Counted from the stretch's first letter, positions 21,634 through 32,664 are shown. The stretch: DNA of 64,000 nucleotides from Macrostomum hystrix (GCA_950097015.1 CATNEN010000011.1:4678501-4742500), one strand, 5' to 3'. Notes: a model not told the origin generated them from the letters alone. A program made the numbers and translations.

Positions 21634-24583
21634 AATCGTTGAATATCTCGACGATGCCGATGTTTTGTGATATTGGGAGTTGTTTCATCGGATAGAGCGA
21701 AAAAGTTTAGCCCGTGTTTTGGGTTAAAACATGAAAAGAAAAAAAATGAGGTTATTTTGAATTACCCGTCGTGGTCCTTCTACTGCTAAAGGCTCCTTAA
21801 ATTGACTCTTTAATCTCACAATTTCTTGAATCCTAAAGACAGTAATGAATGAATTAATTTGTTATTAATTAATATCTGCCCCAATTGGGTCAGCTCAGTC
21901 CATGGACTGGGGGGACGCCACACCTATCCTCAATTAGCCCAGCGAATGCTGGTACCCATTTAACAGCTGGGTGGACTGAAGCAATGCAGAGTTAAGTGTC
22001 TTGCTAAATGACACAAATTGTTAAAAGTGGAGTCTGGAATCGAACCCCCGAACTTCAAGTCGTGAGTCCGTGCACTCAGACTAAAGACAGTGCACTCACC
22101 ACTAGCCTATCCTCGTGCCTCTGCTTAGGTTTGACAGCAACGCAGATATCCGGCTTACGCGAGGCAGCCAGTTTGTCGCGCAGATACTGAACAAATCTAT
22201 CGCGCTCACCGGGCGGCGGATAGGCAGGATCGGTGTGATAGGCCAGTGCCAGGTAAGCGTCGTAGCCAATCAGGCTGACTTCGCTAGCCGGCAGGCGGCT
22301 AAACGGATTGACGTAGGCTATGAGACGAGCGCAGAGCGAGCTGAATATGCCCTGCTCTAATTTGCTTAGGTTCTGACTAGGCCGACGACCGTGATGGCAG
22401 TGCATGCGGAGTATGGCTCTGCGAGATCGGAATGTGGCAGGAACCGATAGAACTCAGTTTAAAATCGGTCATAACATCGTTCGGCTTAATCAGCCAAAAA
22501 CCACCATCATGTTTAAAATCAGTCATAGACAAAAATTAAGTAAAAAACTGGTCATAAACCACCATCATGTTTAGAATCGGTCATAGACAAACATAAAGTA
22601 AAAAACTGGTCATAAACCACCATCATGTTTAAAATCAGTCATAGACAAACATTAAGTAAAAAACTGGTCATAAACCATCATTCAGGTTAAAATCGGTCAT
22701 AACCCTTCAATCAGGTTAATATCGGTCATAAACCATCATTCAGGTTAAAATCGGTCATAAGTCATAACCCATCATTCATTTTAGAATAGGTCATAAAAAA
22801 TCATTCAGTTTAGAATAGGTCATCATTCAGCTTAGAATAGGTCATAAACAATCATTCAGTTTAGAATAGGTCATAAACGATCATTTAGTTTAGAATAGGT
22901 CATAAAACCATCATTCAGTTTAGAATAGGTCATAAGCAATCATTCAGTTTAGAATAGGTCATAACCAATCAATCAGTTTAGAATGGGTCATAAGCTATCA
23001 TTCAGTTTAGAATAGGTCATAAGCTATCATTCAGTTTAGAATAGGTCATAAACTATCATTCAGTTCAGAATAGGTCATAAACAATCATTCAGTTCAGAAT
23101 AGGTCATAAGCTATCATTCAGTTTAGAATAGGTCATAAGCTATCAATCAGTTTAGAATAGGTCATAAGCAATCATTCAGTTTAGAATAGGTCGTAAACAA
23201 TCAATCAGTTTCAAGAATAGTTCATAAACAATCAATCAGTTTCAAGAATAGGTCATAAACTATCATTCAGTTTAGAATAGGTCATAAGCAATCATTCAGT
23301 TAAAAAAATCTGGCATAAGCAATTACACAGATGACTAAAAAACTTACTTGGTGGAAGCACGAAACACGGAATGCAAGGACACCCAGTTGGCATTTCTAAG
23401 TCGTCTCACAGCGGCCAAACAGTGCATTAGGCATTGGTCAAACAGAAAACAGACGTCAGCCACAGTCTCAATCGGAATTTCATTGCCCGTGTCCAGATCC
23501 CGCCAGACAGCCACTTCGGCCGATTCCCAGCCTCGATATTTGTCACCGATATCTGCCGGAGCTACGCAGGTTTGCACTTTTAGATGCCTGGCAATAAATA
23601 TTATCAAAGACATATTTAAATAAACGTGATGATAAAAACTATTTTTAATTTTAAGACCGACTACCGAGACATTTTGCCGCCCTTTTTTATACCAAGGGGG
23701 TACAATTATTTTTCTACACCCGAACGGGGCAACGCATGCACACCAACCAACCTTTTGTTGTGCATCTTTTGAAACAGGTATCAAGTCGCCAGCTCTTCAG
23801 ACCATCGAGATATTCAACGATTCTGGCTAAAGGTAAGATTTCTACCGCTTGGTAGTTCTACTGATTAATAGCTACAGTTTTGTCTAATTTTAAACTTCCA
23901 ACTCTAAACTGACGATTTTGGAAAGTGTCTTACAATCTTAAAATGCTCCTTAATCAAAATTTCGCATTCAAGTGTGGTCTTGCAAACATTTTCAACAATA
24001 GTCACCTAGCCAAATGAAAAAGCGGCTGTTCCAATTGCGAAGCGGAACAGCCGTGCAGATAATTGGCGCCAAGATCAACGGCTACCTCTGGCAGGCCGTG
24101 CAGCTCAGAGGCGGGCAGCTTGACCGTGTGAATCCTTCCGCCGATTCTATCGCGAGCCTCCACTAGCACGCATTTAAGACCGGCTTTGTGCAGCAATCGA
24201 GCAGCAGCTAGACCAGAAACACCCGCGCCAACTATCACTACATCGAATATCGAATCAGAATCAGAGTCCGACAGCGTTACAGAATTAGATTTAGAAGTAT
24301 TCGAACTATTCGATGCGGCTTTAGAAGCGGTGGATGTACTAGGCGAAGGTAGCAACATTGATGAAGACAGAGACGAAGCAATCGAAGTGTCACTATCTAT
24401 GGCAGCATCGGCTGCCACTGTTGAATTTCTAGTTTCATTTGCATCTGGCTGAATTACTTCCGAAGCAGTTTGATCATTGTTTGAAATGCATGATAAATTA
24501 ATTAAGTTTGTAACATTATCAATTTGACTAGATGTTAATGATCCATCTGTTGTTGACTCGTAGTTAGCGCAGCTTCCCACCAT
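16170..24583 (-). CDS. FAD-dependent polyamine oxidase / flavin amine oxidase, complete, six exons
   Basis: Exons 24583-24006, 23587-23348, 22418-22100, 18586-18347, 17311-17024 and 16544-16170 splice in consistent phase to 679 aa. Donors are GTGACT, GTAAGT, GTGAGT, GTATTT and GTGAGC. Residues 1-112 are a Ser/Asn/Asp-rich extension. The dinucleotide fold [18 protein letters not shown] spans 114-131, followed by EARDRIGGR (142-150) and GANYLHG. Exon 4 holds [20 protein letters not shown] and LPAGVL. Exon 5 has [13 protein letters not shown], where the Lys fits the conserved flavin-site Lys. Exon 6 has [13 protein letters not shown] and LLFAGEAT (603-610) followed by THGAFWSG. These mark a flavin amine oxidase that oxidises spermine or spermidine derivatives; a histone-demethylase role is less likely because no SWIRM or tower region is seen. 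The 5' splice site of exon 3 sits at the edge of a SINE. Confidence 0.88.
16625..16725 (-). repeat. diverged SINE family A fragment
   Basis: CAGTCCATGGAC and GGGTGAACTTAAGCAATGA match the family A core in the same order as the 22.0 and 43.2 kb copies. It lies in intron 5 of the amine oxidase gene. Confidence 0.55.
16936..17012. repeat. (CAGA)n microsatellite
   Basis: Tetranucleotide array that begins about 12 bp inside intron 5 of the amine oxidase gene, directly next to the exon 5 donor. Confidence 0.9.
17390..18215. repeat. 18-20 bp minisatellite in amine oxidase intron 4
   Basis: About 45 copies of GGGATCTATAGAGAGTTT with length variants (16, 18 and 20 bp). It fills most of the intron between exons 4 and 5. 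Confidence 0.92.
18676..18775 (+). repeat. dispersed repeat, copy 1
   Basis: CGATAGCTACCAAACTAAAT followed by GACCGGTTTTTGTGAAAGTC is closely repeated at 42219-42312. The family is unknown. Confidence 0.6.
18808..18948 (+). repeat. SINE family B, 5'-truncated copy
   Basis: Body sequence AAGGCACAGTGACAGTG through GTGTGTGCTCAGGAGTCAGC, without the tRNA-like head. It lies next to the LINE in amine oxidase intron 3. Confidence 0.65.
18968..21590 (+). mobile_element. decayed non-LTR retrotransposon (jockey/CR1-like), 5'-truncated
   Basis: The first ORF (18968-19549) begins inside the apurinic-type endonuclease domain, whose final motif GSDHLPI is visible. Reverse transcriptase follows: [10 protein letters not shown], then [49 protein letters not shown] and the catalytic QYADDL. 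A C-terminal CPRC..H..C finger (21415-21475) precedes an (AC)n tract. The reading frame shifts after about 19540, near 20290 and near 20570, so no intact protein is possible. It lies in intron 3 of the amine oxidase gene, in the opposite direction. Clade placement is by motif order and is approximate. Confidence 0.88.
21592..21630. repeat. (AC)n microsatellite
   Basis: About 19 AC dinucleotides at the 3' end of the LINE body, possibly its simple-repeat tail. Confidence 0.92.
21631..21735 (+). repeat. dispersed 'gaatcgttgaatatctcgac' repeat, copy 1
   Basis: GAGAATCGTTGAATATCTCG followed by ACGATGCCGATGTTTT and TTTAGCCCGTGTTTTG. Related copies lie at 42550-42660, 52360-52450 and, inverted, at 23785-23830 and 42323-42352. 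Confidence 0.65.
21890..22130 (-). repeat. SINE family A copy overlapping amine oxidase exon 3 end
   Basis: Read on the minus strand it has a tRNA-like head: A-box-like GATAGGCTAGTGGT, then CGGACTCACGACTTG and the B-box-like GGGGTTCGATTCC. The core follows (AAGACACTTAACTCTGCATT, GGGTACCAGCATTCGCTGGG). There is a local duplication of GAGTGCAC in the head. The GTGAGT donor of exon 3 (22099-22094) lies within the A-box region. Confidence 0.8.
22450..23310. repeat. 29 bp minisatellite in amine oxidase intron 2
   Basis: About 30 copies of GGTCATAAACAATCATTCAG-TTTAGAATA, with older variants (AAAATCGGTCATAA) at the left edge. It fills the intron between exons 2 and 3. Confidence 0.9.
23785..23832 (-). 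repeat. dispersed 'gaatcgttgaatatctcgac' repeat, inverted copy
   Basis: Minus-strand CCAGAATCGTTGAATATCTC then GATGGTCTGAAGAGCTGGCG, closest to the copy at 52360. It lies in intron 1 of the amine oxidase gene. Confidence 0.6.
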
Positions 24584-24833
24584 GACTTCTCTTTTCTACC
24601 TTAATATATCAAACAACTCAATACCAGAAAGTTGCAGCGTATGCTTAACCAAAATTCTGCTGAAAATTTTCGAAAAATGGTTCACATTTATCAAGTCTAG
24701 AGAAAATTAAAAGTAATATTTTAACAAATCTTATTCCTTTCTTAGTTTACTGCTAATTACACCTATAGGAGAGTAGTAAACCTGAAGGATAGCATTTGAT
24801 TTCAAGATTCATTGGAACAAACTACAAGTGCCT

Positions 24834-24935
24834 TTATCAAGACACTTTAACTCTGCATTGCTTCAGTTCACACAGATGTTAACAGGGTACCAACATCAGT
24901 TGGGGTCACTGAGGGTAGGCTTGGCATTCTTAGTT
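24834..24935 (+). repeat. SINE family A core upstream of amine oxidase
   Basis: TTAACTCTGCATTGCTTCAG and AACAGGGTACCAACATCAGT match the core of the copies at 22.0 and 43.2 kb in the opposite orientation. It lies 250 bp upstream of the amine oxidase ATG. Confidence 0.7.
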
Positions 24936-24939
24936 CTTC

Positions 24940-27240
24940 CTCTCTTGAACTATACTCTTTTCTCCCCTCTACTCTACTCTTTACTTTCTGTTCCTTTCTT
25001 TATGCCTGGTTTCTTTTTATAAGAATTCCATGTTGCTTCCTATTTGGATTTAATTCCTAACAAAATTTATCAATAAAAAGCAATTCAAAGATAATAATGG
25101 TACAACAGAAATTACAAATGTCTTATTTTATTACTGCATGGCATATTTCTGCATGAAAAAGTAATATGCCACTTGGTACCCAGTAATTTACCTAAAATTA
25201 TCAGTTAATAAGGGCACATGCACAGCCCTTATGACAAAAAAACACTTTGCCATATTGAGGGGCTTAGTAACATGCAATAAGCAATTTGCCTGAACTGCAC
25301 TTGACTGCTTAACCTATACCATTACCTTAACCTTAACCTATACTATATGGCCAGTTGATTTAGTTGCCATTTTCACATTGCAAAAGTTTTGCTATTACAC
25401 GTTGCGATCAGTATAAAATTTTAAACAACTGTAAATAGCTTGTTACTAAAATAATTTTGCATGTGTTTGTATTCTAGTTGGGCTACTCCTAAGTGGACCA
25501 TTACCACTTACACAAAATTATTATGTGAAACTAGCATTACAAGGCTGGTTCCTAGACACTTTTCAAATTGGACACTTTGTCATCTAGCCACTTGGCAAAT
25601 ATTTCAGTTAAAGTTAGGTCATTTTGTCACCTATCATTAGAAACTAGAGTGTTGACTTGTTTTATAGTTGCTAATGTGTATAGTATATTAAAAAACCAAG
25701 GGAAAACTGTATCTGTTCCAAAAGATAAAAATAGTTCAATTTATTTAGTCATGTTAAATTCATGTTAAAATTCTAAATTCACGCAAAGCATAAAGACAGC
25801 AACAAAACAACAAAACAATGATTAATTTGCTGGCATCAGTTAAACATGCACCCTGCTATAAATTATATAGATGATGAAGTGCTTACAAGTCTTGGTCACA
25901 ATGTCATCTACCCTCTTAGACCATGTACATTTCATCATCCAGATGACAAAAACTGGATGACAATGTGTCCAGGAACTTTTAGGCAGTTTGGAATAACAAT
26001 TTTTTCACTTGCTTAATTTTACCAAACTAGAGAAAGTAGTTAGAAACTACCTAGTATTTTCTACCAACCTACCAACATGCTTAGTCACTTAACTGTGAAA
26101 AATATGAACTTTGAAATTAGCTAGGGCCTATTTTCTTTTTATTTGGAGTATTAATATACAAATATAAATAACTAATAAATTGCAATGGCAGTTAAAAATA
26201 GTTGATATGACTTGATATGACTCGCAGCTACACATAGAGCCTGCTGACACAATACAACTAAAAATTTGCTAGCTATACTGCTTCAGTGTTTCACTGCTCT
26301 GACTGATTCATTCTCATAGCAACAGTTATGAGAATAAAGTCATATAAAGTCATAACCAACAACTCAAGATCAAGACTAGAGTCAACAGTGAAGTCCAGAT
26401 TGTAACCACACAAAATTACGAGTATATTAACGACTTAGTTAAGTCCCTACCACAAATTTAATGTCATACAAAGCAAAGCGTAGACAAAGCTTTTTACTTA
26501 CAATTAATAACCTTATCACAATATGACATGATGTAGTCTACAGTCTTTAATAATTATTTCTATCCTCTAAGCTTTTAGATTGCCGCTCATATTCCGAGAT
26601 TTGCTTAACATAAACAAAACACGATGTCTATTTTGCTGATAGAATCGACGACAAAATAACATCATATTTTAATTTGTGTTAGAGTTTTATAATTTTCGCT
26701 ATTCAATGGCGGGCTCTATTTTTTCTGAATCAAAGTCTTTGGCTAGCCTATTGAAGCCGTTGAGCAGTAAAACCAATATCCCATCTCCAACCTTGCAAGT
26801 CTCCTATAACTTCTCAACAAGGGCTTCCTGCCTTCCTGCCTTCAGCAGCAGTATCTTGTTAACTTTTATGAAGACAGAAACGACTCCATCGGGTACCGCT
26901 CCGACGACGAACCTAAATCTAGGTCCTAATCCAATCATCGTATCAATCTCCATCATGGGGCTCCGATCGTGAGTTCCGCATCCGCTCTAAAGCCACTGGC
27001 CTCTCATTGCTCACACAAGTCCTAGCACATTGATCGCTTCTTGTAGTGAAAGGACGACACCAATTTACGCACAGCACTCACTTCCCCGAGATCCATCCGT
27101 CAAAAAGCTTCGCATTAGCTCACATTCCGATGAGTCAAATCGACAGCCATTCACAACCTTACAATTCTCCAAGGTCAAGGTATTCCTGACACTGTGTCAT
27201 CTCCTCCAGTCCATCCAAACGATGTAAATGATCCAGCGAG
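24940..27240. other. long AT-rich region without an intact gene
   Basis: No spliced gene model emerged. At 26955-26700 on the minus strand two short open stretches in one frame, separated by a TAG, have coding-like composition (GLGPRFRFVVGAVPDGVVS and VGDGILVLLLNGFNRLA). They may be a remnant of an old coding sequence that I do not recognise. Confidence 0.35.
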
Positions 27241-27274
27241 CTTCGCAGCTGCGATCTGGCCATCTGGTCATTCT

Positions 27275-27560
27275 GATGAACTGAAGGTGGCTGTTCAGAT
27301 GGACTGAAGGTGGCTGTTCACATGGACTGAAGGTGGCTGTTCAGATGGACTGAAGGTGGCTGTTCACATGGACTGAAGGTGGCTGTTCACATGGACTGAA
27401 GGTGGCTATTCACATGGACTGAAGGTGGCTGTTCAGATGGACTGAAGGTGGCTGTTCAGATGGACTGAAGGTGGCTGTTCAGATGGACTGAAGGTGGCTG
27501 TTCACATGGACTGAAGGTGACTATTCACATGGACTGAAGGTGGCTGTTCAGATGGATTGA
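27275..27560. repeat. 23 bp minisatellite
   Basis: About 12 copies of TGAAGGTGGCTGTTCAGATGGAC with alternating AGATGG/ACATGG variants. Confidence 0.9.
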
Positions 27561-28069
27561 ATGTTGCATTCGTTTTCTGATCGTAGATCATATTTACAGT
27601 TCTGATTTTGTTTCAGATGTTTTAACCTAAATGAAATTAGCTAATTGTGATACTATAATTGAGCGTAGATTTTTAAGCACTTTTAACTTTTAAACTACAA
27701 GCCAGTATTAACTGATCAGTGCAGCTTATCAGCTTGAGTATTGAAAAACTATTTAACACAGACATATATATTTAGTTGTTAAATACTACAAACTTGGCCT
27801 GCTTGAGATTTGCAACGAGAACCAGTCAGTTTTTGTTATTGAGAAGATACTTTTAGTGCTTTGATTTTTTTAGTGCATTTTCTGAGAGAACTTTCAGAAC
27901 ATCAATATGATCAATACTTTTAAACTTTTAATAAATTCCAAAATCAACACATCGAACGAAACATGCAAAAAATATCAGGGCAAAGTCAACAGCACAGGCA
28001 GCAGCATCGCTAGCAGCATCGTGCAGCCCAGCAGTACGGATCCGGACGGCGAAGTCCGGCTTGAAGCAC

Positions 28070-28905
28070 ACGCAGCAGTCCTGGCTGCATCAGCAGCAGT
28101 CGTGGCTGCACCAGCAGCAGTCGTGGCTGCATCAGCAGCAGTCGTGGCTGCACTAGCAGCAGTCGTGGCTGCACCAGCACCAGTCGTGGCTGCACCAGCA
28201 GCAGTCGTGGCTGCACCAGCAGCAGTCGTGGCTGCACCAGCAGCAGTCGTGGCTGCACCAGCAGCAGTCGTGGCTGCACCAGCAGCAGTCGTGGCTGCAG
28301 GCCCAGCAGTCGTGGCTGCACCAGCAGCAGTCGTGGCTGCACCAGCAGCAGTCATGGCTGCACCAGCAGCAGTCGTGGCTGCACTAGCAGCAGTCGTGGC
28401 TGCACCAGCAGCAGTCGTGGCTGCAGGCCCAGCAGTCGTGGCTGCACCAGCAGCAGTCGTGGCTGCAGGCCCAGCAGTCGTGGCTGCACCAGCAGCAGTC
28501 GTGGCTGCACTAGCAGCAGTCGTGGCTGCACCAGCAGCAGTCGTGGCTGCAGGCCCAGCAGTCGTGGCTGCACCCGCAGCAGTCGTGGCTGCAGGCCCAG
28601 CAGTCGTGGCTGCACGCCCAGCAGTCGTGGCTGCACCCGCAGCAGTCCTGGCTGGATCAGCAGCAGTCGTGGCTGCAGGCCCAGCAGTCGTGGCTGCAGG
28701 CCCAGCAGTCGTGGCTGCAGGCCCAGCAGTCGTGGCTGCACTAGCAGCAGTCGTGGCTGCACTAGCAGCAGTCGTGGCTGCACTAGCAGCAGTCGTGGCT
28801 GCACTAGCAGCAGTCGTGGCTGCACTAGCAGCAGTCGTGGCTGCACTAGCAGCAGTCGTGGCTGCACCAGCAGCAGTCGTGGCTGCACCCGAAGCAGTTG
28901 CGGTT
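28070..28905. repeat. 21 bp GC-rich minisatellite
   Basis: About 40 copies of GCAGCAGTCGTGGCTGCACC-A, with GGCCCA and CTAGCA variants interspersed. Long ORFs exist on both strands (346 codons each, almost the same extent). The plus ORF begins with an ATG and about 55 non-repeat residues at 27907. With no splice sites, domain or upstream signal I treat this as an array and leave the plus-strand ORF as unproven. Confidence 0.85.
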
Positions 28906-28989
28906 GCTGGCCGAGCAGTCATGGTTATTGAAATACATTCAGAATAGTTTTCGTTTGGTGTACATTCGTAAGGTTTAAAGTTCCGAGCA

Positions 28990-29900
28990 ACTTGAGAATT
29001 GCCATGCGATCGCACCGCGCCTTGACGATATCTGTTGACAATCGATTTACAGCCGATGTAGATCTCATGGTATTTTGTTCCAGGAAAAATTTCATACTTG
29101 AAGCACTTTTCCGATGGTGGACAAAAGGGCCTTAAGATTTTTTAAGCAAAATATTGTCTATGGCAGCTGTGTAGGCAAAGCTTGGCAGAAAAGCTAGCGT
29201 ACACTTCTGTGCTCAATAACTCGCCTCTAGAGCAATTTTTCGTAACCAAATTTTTGTGGGAAAAACTTAATTACATATGTTTACTGTAGACCTGTTAAAT
29301 TACTGGGCTATAGGCCTATAGCTACTCACTCACAGTGAGCGCACAAAGTGTTTTTTGGGACACCCGTTATATGGAACGATGAGCCAGAATAGAAGAAACG
29401 ATTTTAGTTTATCACAGCGACAACAAGACGCTTTCATTTTCTTTCGGTTGATCAGTTAAGCAATAATTGACGCCCCAAATTTCTGTACGTGATCGACATA
29501 CATTCAATGTCTGTACATTGAATGCATGTTTCCCATGAGCCCATACTTGATAGACTTTTTAGACAGAGCCAGGTTAACGAAAACTAATTACTTTTCTTCA
29601 AGCACATCAAATAGTTCTTTCTCAGATTCCCCAGCACCTCAGATCCCACATCCTATCCACAGATCCCATATCCCAGAAAATACATCAAATATGGGATACC
29701 GCGGATCCTACATCCGAGATCTTGTATCGCATACGACGGACCCCAGATCCTAAATCGCAGATCCCGAATCGCACATTCCGAATCGTGATCGAAAAATCAC
29801 TTTCAAGTTCCAATCAACCCGAATAATAATAGAGAGCGGAGGGACAGGATTTTGAAGGGTCTGCATGAGTGGGGTCTCACAATGAGTCATGCTCAGCCAG
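28990..29900. other. spacer without recognised genes
   Basis: Includes a degenerate run of GATCC-CATATCC-like units at about 29635-29780. Nothing else recognised. Confidence 0.4.
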
Positions 29901-29904
29901 GCCG

Positions 29905-30092
29905 CGGGCAATAGCACATAGCTTTTTTACAATTCTACCCATTCCGCTGACTCCTGAGCACACTCTCATACTGATACCGTACACTGAAAAGATGCCGCAC
30001 AGTGTGTGTATACTTTAGGCAGTGTACACTCTCACTGTGCCTTAGAGGTTGGCCCTAAAGGGCATAAATTGCACAACAAGCCCCAAGCTTGC
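29905..30092 (-). repeat. SINE family B partial copy
   Basis: Minus-orientation body (GCTGACTCCTGAGCACAC through GTGTACACTCTCACTGTGCC) lacking the tRNA-like head. It is directly followed by a second copy. Confidence 0.7.
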
Positions 30093-30104
30093 ACCCCTAG
30101 TATA

Positions 30105-30420
30105 ATAATAATTGCAGGAGGGCTGCGGGCAATGGCACATCATTTGGTGACACTAGACCCGCAGCCAGCGAGGAGGCAATTCTGCCCATTTCGCTGACTC
30201 CTGAGCACACACGCACACAGATACTGTACGCAGGCACACGCTCACACAGGTATGTACATCTGCCCTGACTTTCTCATCGTCAGGCAGTGTACACTTTACT
30301 GTGCCTTAGAGGTTCGCCCTCAAGGGCATAAATTGCACGACAAGCCCCCAAGCCTTCTCTCCGCGGCTGCGGCCCAAAATGAATTTGGTGTTAACCGCTC
30401 TGCCACTCACGCCCCCTCGA
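30105..30420 (-). repeat. SINE family B, near full-length copy
   Basis: The (AAT)n tail is on the left (ATAATAATAATT), then GCAGGAGGGCTGCGGGCAAT, the family body and, on the right, a degraded tRNA-like head (TTAACCGCTCTGCCACTCAC). The order and length of about 315 bp define the family. Confidence 0.75.
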
Positions 30421-30834
30421 GCTCGATGGGACAGGCAAATTTGTCTCGCAGATGAAGCAGACACCTGAAGCAATGAAGCAGGACTTCATTGAAATGGGGA
30501 TAATTTCCAACAAACTGTTGAAACTTCTATCCATCAACGTATTTCTCGTATTAACCTTTCTAAAAAGTTTTGTGAGCGCAGCGTGAGACTCCTCATCCGC
30601 GACACAAGTATTTTTGTTAAAACTTATCTCTAACTATTAATATAGGACCATCATGTGACTCTCAATGGCAACTGATAGGACACAGGGCAGGTAAGTTCCA
30701 TCAGGTATCTCACAGGGGTGAGATAATCTTTAAAGTCCGTCTGTACTGCAGGTGGTACTGAGAAGAGAGTTGCAAAAAATATTCGCATCTGACTGGCTCA
30801 ATGAATTTTATCTTGCTTTGACTCTGCGTTTTCA

Positions 30835-31525
30835 GCAGCTCCATCGTGCTAATCTCGCTGGCCCTGCAGACCAGCCTGAACTTCTCTGAGATCAACGGAG
30901 CGCTGTGCATTCAGAGCCAGTTCGTTGACACCTCTACCGGTGTGCGCAGCGACATGGAATGCGCAGTCGGATGCGCCAGAAACGATCGCTGCCAGGCCTT
31001 CAGTCTGCACTTCGGACTCTGCCAGCTGTTCGTATTCGACAAGTGCAGTAAAAACGTGCGCGTCTGCGGCGTCTGCGACAGCACTGGCCGACTGTACATC
31101 AAGCAGCAGGCCGGACTGCCAGCAGGAGCTCTGTGCCCCAGCGGATTCTCTGACGACCTGTGCGGCGCTAAGTACAAGCTGGTGCCCGGCAGTAGCTGGA
31201 ACGCATACAAGACTGTCGCCGATGCTCAGCCAGGACTCGTCATCATGGCCGACGTGATCGACGAAACCGAGTGGTCTCACCTGCTGAGTATCACCTGCTT
31301 CAGAAGCAGGTCTCACCTGTGGAGCTTCTCAAGAAAAGCTGGTAGTCGTGATTCTGGGTGGGAGGCAGGCTCCTGGAAGTGCTGAGCCAACTGGCGGCTG
31401 GTGAGCAACAACATTCCCATCAGCGCCACCAGCCGCCTGTGGTGAGCTAGCGAGCCCAATAATGTGGACGGTGCGGAGAACTATCTGATTGCCGATAAAA
31501 TTAAGCTGATGGACTCAAAGTAAAT
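30835..31525 (+). pseudogene. broken secreted PAN + C-type-lectin-like protein gene
   Basis: After a probable acceptor (GCGTTTTCAG at about 30834) the frame opens with a hydrophobic segment (IVLISLALQTSLNFS). A PAN/apple-like module follows, with cysteines in MECAVGCARNDRCQAFSL, LCQLF and CDSTGRLYIK. Then comes a C-type-lectin-like start (LCPSG..CGAKYKLVPGSSWNAYKTVA and DETEWSHLL). From about 31290 the frame is lost: the later lectin pieces SNNIPISATSRLW and SEPNNVDGAENYL lie beyond a TGA, and another TGA separates them. No ATG is seen in the exon. I call it a pseudogene; unrecognised introns between 31280 and 31390 are the alternative. The family function (glycan or protein binding at the cell surface or in mucus) is inferred from domains only. 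Confidence 0.65.
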
Positions 31526-31529
31526 TGAT

Positions 31530-32245
31530 GCTACTTACCATTGAGGCGATCTGGATGCGTGTCTTCATTCGACTAAATTATTTTCGCTCGATGGCTTTTG
31601 TTCGAGTGGCTGCGACCAGAAATTCAATCTTAGAGACCAGCTCCGATTTTGAGGTGTGTCCAACAAAATATTTGAAATATGCTTTTTGCACAGAACAAAA
31701 TTTCCGATTTACTATGAAATATTCTGTGCTTTAAACTAATAAAACACTGACGTGCTAGGAATCGAAATAAGCAAATCGATAAGACGCCTTTTAAGTCCTC
31801 AAATCGTTTCTCAGCTCTCGTTTTGAGGTCTGATTTAATGGCTTGAAAAACAAACATATACCACATACAGTTCAGCATTCAACAAAAAGAAAAGCTTCAC
31901 TATACGATTTTTTGTATTTTAAACAGTTGTTTAAGTACAGTAAAGTAAAGTAAAATATATGCTATTGGACCACTCAAAGAGAAAGTAGTTAAATTGAACA
32001 GTAGTACATTTATCATTACACCATATACTCGAGAAAATTATTTATAAATTATTGGACGTACGAGATACAAATCGTGGAGTCCATGAAGAAATTCCTAATA
32101 AAAAGTTAGTATAGAAAATCGACTTGCGATTATCGAAATTCTATGCTATGCTTAGATTTACTGGAACCAGTTCTTGGCACTGATTTAAAAATAGAACCAA
32201 AAACATTCTAGGAAAAGAGTTTGTCTTTGAATATGTATTTGAAAA
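31530..32245. other. AT-rich intergenic region
   Basis: Lies between the PAN/lectin wreck and the 3' end of the serine racemase gene. No features recognised. Confidence 0.45.
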
Positions 32246-32664
32246 GAAATTCTATTCTGCCAGGGCAGCCTTCAGTCTAGAAAACTCGGACGAAAATGGG
32301 TCCAAGTTGCCGCCGCTAAATACCACGCCGACACGCTGGCAAATAGAAGCTGGTGGCAGCACCGAGTCCGCTAGGCGAACAGCGGAATACAATGCCGCCC
32401 CGCTGGCCGCCTCAACCGTCTGCTTGAGGTAGCGCGCTGCTAGTCTCACACCCTCGGCCATGCCGGCATCGCTTACGGTGAAAACGCTTCGTTCAGCGCA
32501 GCTATGCAGCACGGAGAGGGCGAGCGAAGCCACTGGACGAATGCGGAGTGACTCGGCTGCGGTGGGCAGAAACTCGTCTGAAGTGCTCTGACATTGGCCA
32601 GCGATGAGACTGGCTGCGAGATCCTGCACAAATTAAGCGAGGAACAATTAGATATTCGTATTCA

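Noticed and set aside
19046-21688. Minus-strand ORFs of 68-157 codons over the LINE
   Set aside because: Antisense of the reverse transcriptase; no motifs of their own.
21999-22130. A tRNA gene in the SINE head
   Set aside because: A- and B-box-like sequences are present but the head has a duplication and no closing acceptor stem; it belongs to a repeat family.
25320-25350. CCTTAACCTTAACC as a telomere-like repeat
   Set aside because: Only two to three imperfect units; no array.
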